A DNA stretch of 64,000 nt from Chitinophagales bacterium (GCA_030832185.1 JAURJQ010000008.1:1-64000); one strand, 5' to 3'; positions 43,082 to 53,339 are shown, counted from the first letter of the stretch. The notes: generated from the sequence alone by a model not told the origin. A program made the numbers and translations.

Positions 43082-45093
43082 TGCGTTGGTTATTTTATAT
43101 TGTACTTTTCTTTTGTCCTTTATTTCTTATTAGTCAGGAACAGGTAGATATAAAGATGCCTAGTTCCAGAACTAAGATTTATAAGCAGGCCATGAAGGCT
43201 ATCGATTTAAAGGACTATTTTTTAGCGAAGTATTATTTTGATGTACTCATAGAAAAGGGTATAGAAAGTGATGCTCAGAAATTTGAATACGCTAAACTAC
43301 TATATAAATTAGGTGAAAATAAAGCATCTCTTCTGGTCATTCAAGAACTTATCAAAGAAAAATTTGATCATCCTCTGCTCTATTATTACGCTGCTATCCT
43401 ATTCAATAGTGATAAAGAGCCAAAAAAGGCACGAGATTATGCCTTATTTTTTCTAAAGAAAAAAGGTATGTTTGCAGAGTACAAGGCGGAGCATGCGCAT
43501 ATGTCTAATCTTAAGCTTTATTTAGACTCTTTCGGAGGAAGGGCAAGTGACACCATATCTTCTAGAGTCTATACTCTAGAAGGTCCAGTGAACGCTCCAG
43601 GCGCTGAATTTAATCCGTTAATTACCAATGACGGAATCATTTTTGGCTCTCAAAATATGAAGGCGGTGAACTATTATAAATCTACCAAACTAGATAAATC
43701 TAAAATTAATGCCACACGAGGTATATATATGGCGAAAGGCACTAAGGAAGTATTTAGTGAGATTTCCGACTTTCCGTTAGAAACACCCAATATGGAAATT
43801 AGCAGTTTTTCTTTTAGCCTTGATAAGCGGGTACTATATCTCAGTGGATGCAAATATATAGAAGAATTAAAAAAATATAAATGTGATATCTATCAGTCTA
43901 AATTGAAAGATAAGGTCTGGACAATGCCCGAAATCATCCCTGAATTGACTACTCCCGAATCCTCCAATACTCATGTAAGCATAGGTTTTGATGCGGTGAG
44001 AAATGCTCCTTTTGTGTTCTTTTCTAGCGATAGAGAAGGTGGGAGAGGTGGATACGATATATACATGAGTTTTTATAACGCCCGTGCGCTCAAATTTAGT
44101 ACTCCTAGAAATCTCGGAGGCAAGATAAACACACCTAACGATGACATTACTCCAAACTACCATACCCCTACAAATACGCTTTATTTTAGCTCCAATGGAA
44201 GAGGCGGAAAGGGCGGTCACGACGTATACTACAGTGTATTGAAAAGCAGTCTATTTGAAAATGTAGCTACGTTTGGAGAAGAAATCAATTCCCCTCAAGA
44301 TGATGTATTCTTCACTCCCAGCAAATCAGTCAGTGATGGCTACCTAGTATCCAATAGATATAGCGAAAATTCGCTCATCAATCCGCATTGTTGCGATGAT
44401 ATTTTTTATTGGGAAATGACGTCTATTCAACGAAATAAAAAAACTGGAAAGATTAAAGTTCAAGCAATCAATAAAAAAACAAAGGAACTCATCCCAGGAT
44501 TTACCTATGAATTATATAAAATAGACTCCAATGATCTTTCGTTTATAGAAAATGGCGTAGGACAAGATACGGCCGTCATCAAAGATTTATTGATAAAAAA
44601 GACCTATGAAATAGAAGTCTATGCCCCCAAGTTTTATCGTAAAAAAGCCCTGATTGAGGTCAAAAATGATTCGCTTTACATCGTGGAATTTGAGCTAGAA
44701 CCTATAGATTTTAACCCTATTTTGCTACCATTAGTCGAATTTGAGTTTGATAGTTTTATATTGACCCAAGAGGCAAAAAGAATTATTGATTCATTAGTAG
44801 TTCCTGTTTTAAGATCCAACCCGACCTTGAAAATAGAACTAAGTGCGCATACTGATAGTCGAGGAACGGATGAATATAATGAATTTCTAAGCCAACGCAG
44901 AGCAGAAGCTATTCACTTTTACTTAATTGACAATAAAAAAATATACCCGGAAAGACTCACCAGCAAAGGATACGGCGAATATGTGCCTATAGCACCCAAT
45001 GAAAATGCAGACGGAACTGATAATCCAGAAAATAGGCAACGCAATAGACGCTGCGAATTCAGGATTTTGCAGGAAGAGTATGACCCCTATTAG
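43081..45093 (+). CDS. PorE-like OmpA-family protein (TPR, PD40, OmpA)
   Basis: A 670-residue exported protein; the signal peptide ends at LIS before Gln. Domain order: TPR-like helices (about 25-130), a beta-propeller of PD40/WD40-type repeats (about 165-440, with YFSSNGRGGKGGHDVYY), a carboxypeptidase-regulatory-like domain (about 455-540), and an OmpA peptidoglycan-binding domain (about 555-665; ELSAHTDSRGTDEYN, SQRRAEAI, NRRCEF). This order matches Porphyromonas PorE, which ties T9SS to peptidoglycan. Coupling to the PorP/SprF gene supports that role. Confidence 0.9.
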   Translation: MRWLFYIVLFFCPLFLISQEQVDIKMPSSRTKIYKQAMKAIDLKDYFLAKYYFDVLIEKGIESDAQKFEYAKLLYKLGENKASLLVIQELIKEKFDHPLLYYYAAILFNSDKEPKKARDYALFFLKKKGMFAEYKAEHAHMSNLKLYLDSFGGRASDTISSRVYTLEGPVNAPGAEFNPLITNDGIIFGSQNMKAVNYYKSTKLDKSKINATRGIYMAKGTKEVFSEISDFPLETPNMEISSFSFSLDKRVLYLSGCKYIEELKKYKCDIYQSKLKDKVWTMPEIIPELTTPESSNTHVSIGFDAVRNAPFVFFSSDREGGRGGYDIYMSFYNARALKFSTPRNLGGKINTPNDDITPNYHTPTNTLYFSSNGRGGKGGHDVYYSVLKSSLFENVATFGEEINSPQDDVFFTPSKSVSDGYLVSNRYSENSLINPHCCDDIFYWEMTSIQRNKKTGKIKVQAINKKTKELIPGFTYELYKIDSNDLSFIENGVGQDTAVIKDLLIKKTYEIEVYAPKFYRKKALIEVKNDSLYIVEFELEPIDFNPILLPLVEFEFDSFILTQEAKRIIDSLVVPVLRSNPTLKIELSAHTDSRGTDEYNEFLSQRRAEAIHFYLIDNKKIYPERLTSKGYGEYVPIAPNENADGTDNPENRQRNRRCEFRILQEEYDPY

Positions 45094-45094
45094 A

Positions 45095-45129
45095 GACTAG
45101 TTGTCAGATATTAGAAGTCAGATGTTAGA
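45095..45129 (+). repeat. Degenerate heptamer tract
   Basis: Five contiguous seven-base units, the last four with a (T/C)AGA end: TGTCAGA, TATTAGA, AGTCAGA, TGTTAGA. It begins two bases after the OmpA-family stop codon. Confidence 0.6.
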
Positions 45130-45197
45130 TTCTTATTAATTTCGCACTTTAGCATTATAAAGAAGAGTTATTATTCTTTATTAATTAATTATTAGAA

Positions 45198-46532
45198 ATG
45201 GCATTCATAGAAGTATTACTCCCGGCTATGGGGGAAGGAATCATAGAGGCAACACTTATCTCCTGGATGAAAAACGAAGGCGATACCGTAGCTATAGATG
45301 AAAATCTAATAGAAGTGGCTACAGACAAGGTCAATAGTGAAGTGCCATCAACAGCAAGTGGAGTTTTGCATAAAAGATTATTTTCAGAGAATGAGATCAT
45401 AAGCGTAGGAAAACCTTTTGCCATTTTATCTACAGGCGGTTCAGAAGAACAAGCTCCTGCACCTATTCTTACAGAGAAAAAAGTAGAAGATCTGGTAAAA
45501 ACAGAAGTCGCCCAAATAGAGTCTAATATATCGCCGCCTGTTGTCTTGATAAGTAACGAAGATAGATTTTATTCTCCACTGGTAATGAATATGGCCAAGG
45601 AAGAAGGTATCTCCCAAGCCGAGCTAGATAGTATATCGGGCACTGGTCAGAGTGGTCGTGTAACCAAAGATGATATGATCCTCTATCTAAAAAGTAGAAC
45701 AACTGCTCTGCCAGAAAAACAAATTCTTTCTACCTCAGTAAAAACAAGTGTAGAGGCTGGTAATCAAAAAAATGTGTTTGGATCTAATCCTGAAAAAATA
45801 AATACTCCTATTGATTTTGGACCAAACGTAGAGGTGCAAAAGATGGATAGAATGCGCAAACTAATCGGTGAACACATGATGAAATCCGTGCAGACTTCTG
45901 CGCATGTATGCAGTTTTGTAGAAGCAGATATGACCAATATTGTGTTATGGAGAAATAAAGTAAAAACCAAATTCAAAGAAAAATACGGAGAAAATCTAAC
46001 GTTTACGCCTATCCTTATAGAAGCTATAGCAAAAGCCTTGATTGAATTCCCAATGATTAACTCGTCTATCGATGGGGACAATATATTACTAAAAAAGGAA
46101 ATTAATATAGGCATGGCAGCTGCTCTTCCTGATGGAAATCTCATAGTACCGGTCATCAAAAATGCTGATATGCTCAACCTACTAGGGCTAGCGAAGAAAG
46201 TAAATGATTTAGGTCAACGCGCTAAGAAAAACCAACTTAAGCCAGATGAAATCCAAGGAGGCACTTATACGATGACTAACTTGGGTTCGTTTGGAAATCT
46301 ATTCGGCACTCCAATCATAAATCAGCCTCAAGTAGCTATACTTGGTGCGGGTGCTATAGTCAAAAAACCCATAGTAATAGAATCTCCGGAAGGTGACACG
46401 ATAGGGATTCGATCCATGATGTATCTATCACATAGCTACGACCATAGAGTGGTAGACGGCATGCTAGGAGGGACTTTTGTTAAAAGGTTAGCTGAAATTT
46501 TAGAAGGATTTGATGTGAATAGAGAGGTTTAA
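45198..46532 (+). CDS. 2-oxoacid dehydrogenase E2 acyltransferase
   Basis: A 444-residue dihydrolipoamide acyltransferase. The lipoyl domain is at 1-76 with the lipoyl-lysine Lys44 in ATDKV. The peripheral subunit-binding domain is at about 115-155 (FYSPLVMNMAKEEG and TGQSGRVTKDDM). The catalytic domain is at about 210-440, with the HxxxDG motif at His416 to Gly421. The substrate class (acetyl, branched-chain or succinyl) cannot be told from these motifs. No E1 or E3 gene is nearby. Confidence 0.92.
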   Translation: MAFIEVLLPAMGEGIIEATLISWMKNEGDTVAIDENLIEVATDKVNSEVPSTASGVLHKRLFSENEIISVGKPFAILSTGGSEEQAPAPILTEKKVEDLVKTEVAQIESNISPPVVLISNEDRFYSPLVMNMAKEEGISQAELDSISGTGQSGRVTKDDMILYLKSRTTALPEKQILSTSVKTSVEAGNQKNVFGSNPEKINTPIDFGPNVEVQKMDRMRKLIGEHMMKSVQTSAHVCSFVEADMTNIVLWRNKVKTKFKEKYGENLTFTPILIEAIAKALIEFPMINSSIDGDNILLKKEINIGMAAALPDGNLIVPVIKNADMLNLLGLAKKVNDLGQRAKKNQLKPDEIQGGTYTMTNLGSFGNLFGTPIINQPQVAILGAGAIVKKPIVIESPEGDTIGIRSMMYLSHSYDHRVVDGMLGGTFVKRLAEILEGFDVNREV

Positions 46533-46558
46533 TTCTATGTTTTTTATTAACGCTATCC

Positions 46559-47476
46559 ATGGTTAATATGCAAGAATTTATTCTTAGAAATAAAGGTTTA
46601 ATTCTTAATAAAAAACTAAAAGTGCGCGAGTTCGATGAAGAATCAAAAGGTGTATTTATTGCATTTGTAGATGAGGGTAAAGAATCCTACGATGTACATC
46701 TTTCTATTGATGATAAGAATGAATTAGTAAAGCAAGAGTGCGATTGTGAAACTAAAAAACCATGTTTGCATCAAGTATTTTTGGCAGAATTTATTTCGAA
46801 TAAAAAACAAGTTTTTACCAAAATAAATAAGACAAAAAGGGTCAAAAAAACGCCTGAACATCACGCGATCATTGACAATTTAGATGAAAATACAGCGAAG
46901 GATTGGCTTAAAAAAGTCACGGATAGTAATAAGGCGGTGAAATTTGAATTTATGCTTGATTTCAAAGAGAAATCATATTCTCTAGATAATCTTGAGGAGA
47001 ACTTGACCGAAGCGATTAGCTCTACCACGAATAATAGAAAAAAATTGGACCAATTGCAAATTAAAAATCTCCTCAATCTATTTGACAAAATAAATCAACC
47101 GATTTATGATACTATCAAAGAATCAAAAGATTTGCAGGGATCTGTTTTGTTAATCGTTAGAATTTCAAAAATATTGAACAGTCATTATAATTTAATTAAG
47201 TCTAATTCAAAAAAATACGAAGCATATTTAGATAATTTATTTCCATTACTAACCGAATCTTTTATTAAAGCCGCGCCAGAGTTGTTTGATACTTCCATAG
47301 ATTTATTTATCCAAAAAGTAAAAAAAGAACGAAGTATAAAGAGTCGCTCATTTGAATATTTATATTCGCTTTGTGACATTGTAGACATGAGAAAAAGACT
47401 CATTTTAAAAAGCCATTTAAATTTAATTGAAAAGTTTGCTACCTATTCTATACCTAACTTTTCTAAATCCATTTAA
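46559..47476 (+). CDS. SWIM zinc-finger protein
   Basis: A 305-residue protein. The SWIM motif CxCx5CxH is at Cys61, Cys63, Cys69 and His71 (CDCETKKPCLH). The rest is helical and Lys-rich, with no enzymatic motif, and is shorter than many SWIM proteins of about 400 or more residues, though no broken frame is visible. The SWIM motif suggests nucleic-acid or protein binding. It lies 26 bases after the E2 gene and ends 8 bases before the ABC transporter. An alternative start at Met4 is possible. The role is unknown. Confidence 0.75.
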   Translation: MVNMQEFILRNKGLILNKKLKVREFDEESKGVFIAFVDEGKESYDVHLSIDDKNELVKQECDCETKKPCLHQVFLAEFISNKKQVFTKINKTKRVKKTPEHHAIIDNLDENTAKDWLKKVTDSNKAVKFEFMLDFKEKSYSLDNLEENLTEAISSTTNNRKKLDQLQIKNLLNLFDKINQPIYDTIKESKDLQGSVLLIVRISKILNSHYNLIKSNSKKYEAYLDNLFPLLTESFIKAAPELFDTSIDLFIQKVKKERSIKSRSFEYLYSLCDIVDMRKRLILKSHLNLIEKFATYSIPNFSKSI

Positions 47477-47484
47477 TATAGATT

Positions 47485-49290
47485 TTGAATTCATACCTAA
47501 CGCTCCTTCGCCACATTCTACCGCATAAAAAACTCGTTTTTTTATTTACTGTATTTAGCGTATTGACTGTTTTATTTTCCCTCGTCAGCCTCGTCATGTT
47601 AGTGCCTTTTTTAGAGCTCCTATTTGACAAAACTCCTATGGTGCTCAGCCAGCCAAACTTCAATTTTTCTAAAACTTATTTTATAGACTCATTTTACTAC
47701 TTTCTCTCTACCCAGATTCAGCAGAGCGGCAAAGTAGCTGCCTTGGGATTTTTCTGTGGAGTAGTATGCGTTGTGTTTTTATTGAAGAATCTTTTTCGTT
47801 ATTTAGCATTGTATGTGCTGGCTCCGCTTCGAAATCATATGATTTACGATCTTCGTGATGCTATGTACCGTAGACTAGTCCAATTGCCTATTTCCTATTT
47901 TCAGAAGAACAACAAGGGAGATATTCTGACGAAATTTACTTCGGATCTATCTGAAATAGAATATAGCATTATCAATACCTTAGAAACATCTATCCAGTCT
48001 CCTCTGAATATCATTTTATTCCTAGCGGCTATGCTTACAATGAGTGCTAAGCTGACCTTGTTTGTATTTGCTATGATATTGTTTATGGCCTTATTCATAG
48101 GTCGTATAGGAAAGAGTTTGAAAAAAGAAAGTATTGAAGGTAAAGAGGTAACTGGTCGTCTGACCTCTATCCTAGATGAATCCATTTATGGCATTAAAAT
48201 CATACAAAGTTTCTTTGTACAAAACTGGATCTATGCAAAATTTAGCCGAGAAAATAAGAACTATTTTGAGACCTATAATCGTATGTATCGCAAACGCGAT
48301 CTATCTTCTCCATTGACAGAGTTTTTAGCTATTACTGTTGTCTGTATAGTCTTATGGTTTGGCGGCCAAATTGTATTAAATAACGAAGGTCTCACTGCGT
48401 CTAACTTCATTGCTTTTATGGTCGTCTTTTCTCAGCTCATACCGCCAGCCAAGAGCTTCTCTTCGGCATTTTATGAGATAAAAAAAGGAATGGCGTCCTA
48501 TGAACGAATACTGACTATACTGAAAGCAGAAACTGTAGATTTAAGAACAAATAAAAATTCAATCGCTAGTTTTAGTGAATCTATCGAACTAAAGGATGCG
48601 AGCTATCTGTATGAATCTAGTGAGAATTTCGCACTTAAAAATATAAACTTTAAGTTTGAAAAAGGGAAAAAATATGCTTTAGTAGGACAAAGCGGTGCTG
48701 GAAAATCTACGCTCTTAGATTTGATTCTAGGCTTTTCTCAACCCTCTAATGGTGCTATTTACATAGATGGAAATTCAATCGGCGAATTCTCTCTTGAATC
48801 CTACCGGTCACTTTTCGGCCTAGTGCCTCAGGAGTCTATCCTATTTAATGATACTGTAGAGAATAACCTCTCTTTTGGATTAGCCGATAGAGACAAATCT
48901 AATCGAGCGCTTATCATAGGTAATGCACTAGAATTCGCTCAAAAAATCTCCCAGCTACCCATAGGCGAGCGAGGTGGCAAGCTAAGTGGTGGCGAAAAGC
49001 AACGCTTGACTATCTCGAGAGTAGCCTTTCGCAATCCGGAAATCGTGCTTATGGATGAAGCTACCTCAGCCCTAGATAGCCAGAACGAAAGTGAGGTGCA
49101 AATGGCCTTAAATGAATTGCTCAAAAACAAAACAAGTATCATAATAGCCCATAGACTCAGCACGGTTAAAAATTCTGACTGCATAATTCTCATGGATAAA
49201 GGTGAAATCAAAAACTACGGAACACACGACCAGCTTTATGCGTCAGATGATTTGTATAAAAAAATGGTTGATTTACAGAGCTTGGGATAA
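47485..49290 (+). CDS. ABC exporter (MsbA-type), fused permease and ATPase
   Basis: A 601-residue half-transporter. Six membrane helices (about 20-325) precede the nucleotide-binding domain (about 355-595): Walker A GQSGAGKST, Q-loop VPQESILF, signature LSGGEKQRL, Walker B EIVLMDEATSALD and the His switch IIAHRLST. MsbA-type proteins flip lipid A or other amphiphiles. The start is a TTG 8 bases after the SWIM gene; the next Met is 38 residues in, inside the first helix. The substrate is not readable. Confidence 0.9.
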   Translation: MNSYLTLLRHILPHKKLVFLFTVFSVLTVLFSLVSLVMLVPFLELLFDKTPMVLSQPNFNFSKTYFIDSFYYFLSTQIQQSGKVAALGFFCGVVCVVFLLKNLFRYLALYVLAPLRNHMIYDLRDAMYRRLVQLPISYFQKNNKGDILTKFTSDLSEIEYSIINTLETSIQSPLNIILFLAAMLTMSAKLTLFVFAMILFMALFIGRIGKSLKKESIEGKEVTGRLTSILDESIYGIKIIQSFFVQNWIYAKFSRENKNYFETYNRMYRKRDLSSPLTEFLAITVVCIVLWFGGQIVLNNEGLTASNFIAFMVVFSQLIPPAKSFSSAFYEIKKGMASYERILTILKAETVDLRTNKNSIASFSESIELKDASYLYESSENFALKNINFKFEKGKKYALVGQSGAGKSTLLDLILGFSQPSNGAIYIDGNSIGEFSLESYRSLFGLVPQESILFNDTVENNLSFGLADRDKSNRALIIGNALEFAQKISQLPIGERGGKLSGGEKQRLTISRVAFRNPEIVLMDEATSALDSQNESEVQMALNELLKNKTSIIIAHRLSTVKNSDCIILMDKGEIKNYGTHDQLYASDDLYKKMVDLQSLG

Positions 49291-49449
49291 AAAAATTTAA
49301 CCCTAGTTAATCATCATTAGAAAGATTTTATCTTTAAATTAATTGAAGTGCAACCAAATGTAGTTGATTGAAAACACAATCAGTATTAGTGGTTAAGAAC
49401 AACTAGCTTAGCATACATACCGCTATGAAGCATATTGAGTAATTTAGGG

Positions 49450-50847
49450 CTATGCAAAAAATTCTTGATGCAATTTTGGTATCTCCACAAAATCATAACC
49501 TATTTTGATGAGTTTATTTTTCCAATTCAATTGTACATCTTCCTCTCCATGCACCAAGAACATTTTTTCTACCTTCTTAGGATCTTGACAAGATAAAAAC
49601 TGAAGCATATCTGAATAGTCCCCGTGCGCAGAAAACGATTTTATTTTTTTTATTTGTGCGTATTTATTTAGATATTGACCAAAAATTCTCACCTGCGGCT
49701 CATCTTTTAGTAGTCGAGCACCTAAACTATTAGGTTCGCAATACCCTACTATCAAAATCGTATTCTTTTCATTCTCCAGATTATGAGCTATATGGTGCTT
49801 CACACGGCCAAACTCAGCCATACCAGAGGCTGAAATGATAATGCAAGGGTCTTTATATTCATTGAGGACTTGGGAATCCAACTTCTCGCTTACATATACT
49901 AAGTTTTTAAAATCAAATGGATCCTTATCTTTTTCCATTACTTTGAGAATATGTCGGTTAAAACACCCCTTATTCTTTTTAGTTATTTCCGTGGCTGCTA
50001 TGGAAAGCGGACTATCAACAAAAACTTTGATCGGCGGAAGCTTTCCAGCTAAATCTAACTTATTGAGTGCATAAACGATCTCTTGGGTTCTTCCTACACT
50101 AAAGGCTGGTATGATTAACTTGCCTTTGCGCTCCACACAGGTTTCTTGAATTATTTCATAGAAAATATTTTCATTTAAAGCTGCATCGTCATGCAGAGAA
50201 TCACCATAAGTACTTTCACAAATGATAATATCTGCCTGAGGAAATTTCTCTGGGTTTTTTAGAAATGGATGAGAATAACGACCTATATCACCGGTAAAAC
50301 ATATGTTTTTAGTCTTTCCTTTATCTGTTATCTTAAGGTTCACGGCGCAGCTGCCTAGTATATGTCCGACTTCAGTATACATACATTCTATACCTGGAAT
50401 AACTTCAAAATAATAGTTTAATTTTCTATCCACAAACCTAGAAAGCGCTATTTCAGCATCTTTCATTGTATAGAGAGGTTTAAGGGGTTCAAGATCAGAA
50501 GAATGTCGGCGTTTGTTGATAAATTTGGTGTCCTCTTCTTGTATTTTCGCACTATCCTTCAGAAGAATTTCCGCCAAATCAGCTGTAGCAGGAGAGCAGT
50601 ATATGGGTCCAGTGAAGCCCTCTTTCACCAATTTAGGCAAAAGTCCCGAGTGATCTATATGAGCATGAGATAGCACCACGGCGCTTATATCAGAAGGTTC
50701 AAAACCAAAATCGTGATTGAGCCCTTGAAGTTCTCTACCTCCTTGAAACAATCCACAGTCTAAAAGAATTTTTCTATTATCTGATAAGGTCAGGACGTGC
50801 TTACTACCGGTAACTGTTCTAGCAGCACCGTGAAAGGATAGTTTCAT
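49450..50847 (-). CDS. Metallo-beta-lactamase fold hydrolase with beta-CASP domain
   Basis: A 465-residue protein of the RNA-processing MBL/beta-CASP group. Metal motifs: SHAHIDHSG (HxHxDH), GHILGSCA, FTGDIGR, and the C-terminal SAHGDYSD and LVHGEED. The beta-CASP insert (about 180-360) includes IIPAFSVGRTQE and ISASGMAEFGR. Such enzymes are RNA endo- or exonucleases, or have unknown substrates. It follows the second PorE-like gene by 9 bases on the minus strand. No signal peptide: cytosolic. Confidence 0.9.
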   Translation of the reverse strand: MKLSFHGAARTVTGSKHVLTLSDNRKILLDCGLFQGGRELQGLNHDFGFEPSDISAVVLSHAHIDHSGLLPKLVKEGFTGPIYCSPATADLAEILLKDSAKIQEEDTKFINKRRHSSDLEPLKPLYTMKDAEIALSRFVDRKLNYYFEVIPGIECMYTEVGHILGSCAVNLKITDKGKTKNICFTGDIGRYSHPFLKNPEKFPQADIIICESTYGDSLHDDAALNENIFYEIIQETCVERKGKLIIPAFSVGRTQEIVYALNKLDLAGKLPPIKVFVDSPLSIAATEITKKNKGCFNRHILKVMEKDKDPFDFKNLVYVSEKLDSQVLNEYKDPCIIISASGMAEFGRVKHHIAHNLENEKNTILIVGYCEPNSLGARLLKDEPQVRIFGQYLNKYAQIKKIKSFSAHGDYSDMLQFLSCQDPKKVEKMFLVHGEEDVQLNWKNKLIKIGYDFVEIPKLHQEFFA

Positions 50848-50856
50848 TTTTACAAT

Positions 50857-53016
50857 TTATTTTATCAGTCTGACTTCCGTTCTTCTATTCTTTTTCAAAT
50901 CTTCATTGGAGCAGTCATAGTTATTCGCTCCATCGCAGTGGCAATTATTAACAGGCTTTTCCTCGCCGAAATATCGACCTATGATTTGAGACTCATTCAC
51001 ACCTCTAGAGAAGAAAAGTTTTATAGCTTCCGCTAATCGCTGCCTTGATAGAACGAGGTTGACTTTAGAGTCACCCTGACAGTCTGTATGAGAACTCAAC
51101 TCCAATTTATAATTTGGATTTCGATTAAGTTCTCTCACCACATATTGAATCTGCTTTTCTAATACATCCGAAATATACCACTGAGTAGTTTCATAATAAA
51201 TTGTGAATCGATCACTCATGTTCACCTGAACTATAGGAGCCTTTTCAGCCTCTCGTGTTATTTCTCTTTTCACAGGCAAATCGCTCGTCACAAAAATTTT
51301 GTTTTTCTCCGAAGTGAACTTAATTATAGGGCTCACATAGCCTAATTCAGGCACTTCCATTTTATATTCTTCAGCGCTATAGAGCGCCACTTGGCCTATG
51401 CCAGCTTCGTCTGTATAGCCAGAATAATTAGAACAATCGGCAGTATTGGTTATTTTATAAAATACATTAGGATATGCATTTTCAAAAGGATACGATAATA
51501 GAGAAAATGTGACCACATCATTAGCAAGATTTCTTCTAGCAACAACATTCAATCTGTTTTCAAAAGGATAAAGACTGGTATCTACTAATTGATGCTTATC
51601 TCCAGATATTACTACTTTTTTATAACCTATTGGCGATACAGAAGCCGTAATTTGCCCTAATTGATTGGTCTTCATTTCTACGTTTGCACTTGGAATAGAA
51701 ACCTTCATTCCACTCACTGGCCTATTGAGTTCATCTTTCACCGTGATAGTAACCTTCATCTTATCGAAAGATTGTTTATATATTCTATCCAAATTATTCT
51801 CACATTTATTTAGATACCTATTGGATGTAAAGTAACCTACATTTTTCTTCTGATGATAAAATAAAGCATAATCATCGTTTACAGAATTAAAATTACTACC
51901 TAGGTTATAGGTTTTATTGAATCGATTTCCTTTTCCTCTCACGCCTGCATAAATATCTAAATTGCCTAATCCAAAGTGACCATTAGAAGCAAAAAATATA
52001 ACTTTATCATCGTAGATAGTAGGAAAACATTCGTCTCCTGGCGTATTGACATATGTGCCAAGGTTTTTTATGTTCTTGAGTTTAGTTCCATTTTCTATTT
52101 CTCCTATCCATAAATCATAGCCTCCTAGACCACCAGGCTGGTTACTAGAAAAAATAAGATGTTTTTCATCGCTTGTAAGCATAGGATGAATGTAATCGAA
52201 GCCTCCTTTGTCTATCTCGATCTCTAATAAATTAAAGTTTCTCCAGCTAATGTTTTCTTCAGAAATTTCGCGAGTAGAGGTGTAAATAAACATTCTATCT
52301 TTTTCTTTATCTAATTTAGTGACGTAAATAGTTTTTTTGTCCTTTGAAATAGTATAGGGTCCATAACGATGTCCGCCTGCTCTATCAGGCTGCTTTTTGT
52401 GTTTCACATCAAAAAACATAAAATCATGACAAGAATAATTATAAGTCAGATGTTCTCTGAAATTAATGGCCTTGGAATTCTCTTTACATCCTAATTTGAC
52501 ATTAAGAGTTTGAATTTTATTATCATCCATTATATACGAATATGACTCTGTCTTATTAGATTCATAGCCCATAAGCTCCGGCTCTTTGATCGGTCGGCTG
52601 TATATAAACTTATTGCTCTGACCGCCTGGAAGAAGATCAGATTTCACACAAGTTGGACACAGATTTATATATCGGATGAAGGACTCCTTCGCGAGGGCAG
52701 TATAACCGGTCACTGAATAAAGATGATACATGTCAAAGTGATAATTCATACTATCTTTCATCACTTTATTCGCCTTTTCCATATGATATATAGACTCCGC
52801 GTAATCATTTTGGTTAAAATAATTCTTGCCAATTTTATAATGTAAATACTCATTGTCGGGGTCATTTTCTATAGCAGTCTTGTAGTGCTTTATGGCCTTA
52901 CAATACTTATAATCTCTCTCGGCCTTCATTGCTTTCTGTAAAGTAGCATAATCCTGCCCAAGGAGTTTTGATGCCGAAATACAAAGGAATAATAAGTTAA
53001 AATAAATCTTATTCAT
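50857..53016 (-). CDS. Second PorE-like OmpA-family protein
   Basis: A 719-residue exported protein; the signal peptide ends at LLG before Gln. TPR helices (about 25-115: KHYKTAIENDPDNEYLHYKIGKNYF), PD40-type propeller repeats (about 250-400: FSSNQPGGLGGYDLWIG, FASNGHFGLGNLDIYAG), a CarboxypepD_reg-like domain (about 425-480) and an OmpA domain (about 605-719: LELSSHTDCQGDS, LVLSRQRLAEAI). The OmpA domain has an unusual Cys- and Asn-rich insertion (NCHCDGANNYDCSNED). It resembles the gene at 43.1 kb in architecture but lacks a neighbouring PorP. The upstream TAnnTTTG lies at 53037-53044. Confidence 0.88.
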   Translation of the reverse strand: MNKIYFNLLFLCISASKLLGQDYATLQKAMKAERDYKYCKAIKHYKTAIENDPDNEYLHYKIGKNYFNQNDYAESIYHMEKANKVMKDSMNYHFDMYHLYSVTGYTALAKESFIRYINLCPTCVKSDLLPGGQSNKFIYSRPIKEPELMGYESNKTESYSYIMDDNKIQTLNVKLGCKENSKAINFREHLTYNYSCHDFMFFDVKHKKQPDRAGGHRYGPYTISKDKKTIYVTKLDKEKDRMFIYTSTREISEENISWRNFNLLEIEIDKGGFDYIHPMLTSDEKHLIFSSNQPGGLGGYDLWIGEIENGTKLKNIKNLGTYVNTPGDECFPTIYDDKVIFFASNGHFGLGNLDIYAGVRGKGNRFNKTYNLGSNFNSVNDDYALFYHQKKNVGYFTSNRYLNKCENNLDRIYKQSFDKMKVTITVKDELNRPVSGMKVSIPSANVEMKTNQLGQITASVSPIGYKKVVISGDKHQLVDTSLYPFENRLNVVARRNLANDVVTFSLLSYPFENAYPNVFYKITNTADCSNYSGYTDEAGIGQVALYSAEEYKMEVPELGYVSPIIKFTSEKNKIFVTSDLPVKREITREAEKAPIVQVNMSDRFTIYYETTQWYISDVLEKQIQYVVRELNRNPNYKLELSSHTDCQGDSKVNLVLSRQRLAEAIKLFFSRGVNESQIIGRYFGEEKPVNNCHCDGANNYDCSNEDLKKNRRTEVRLIK

Positions 53017-53036
53017 ATCGTTTTTAAACTAATGGA

Positions 53037-53044
53037 CAAATTTA
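53037..53044 (-). promoter_or_regulatory. -7 element for the second PorE-like gene
   Basis: On the minus strand TAAATTTG matches TAnnTTTG, ending 20 bases before the ATG. Confidence 0.45.
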
Positions 53045-53324
53045 ACAAATTATCTTATAAATGACCGTAATTTTAGACGTTTAAGAAGATTTTCTAAGCT
53101 TTAAATACCGATATGTTATCTTTTAGATATTAATGGTTTTTATGATTAGCCAATGCCATAGCGATTTCTAGCCTAGGCCATAAAATATCCGGAACGAATT
53201 GTATGCTTGGCTGTTATTAAATCGATAACTGTTTAATAGAAGGTTAAGATTAATGCGTGAAGGCTTTCGTGCCTGCATTATATCTATTTAACTAAGTTCT
53301 GAAGGCAGATTAAAATCAAGTCTC

Positions 53325-53332
53325 TACTTTTG
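53325..53332 (+). promoter_or_regulatory. -7 element very close to truA
   Basis: TACTTTTG matches TAnnTTTG and ends only 7 bases before the truA ATG, which would leave almost no leader in the mRNA. Confidence 0.45.
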
Positions 53333-53339
53333 TTTATAT

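Larger units (their letters stand above)
53017..53339. other. Intergenic region between divergent genes
   Basis: A 323-base AT-rich gap between the second PorE-like gene and truA. It holds -7 elements for both genes and a small compound hairpin: TAATGC (53251-53256) pairs with GCATTA (53275-53280), with AGGC/GCCT inside. GCCTAGGC, an eight-base palindrome, lies near 53173. No open frame is convincing. Confidence 0.5.
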
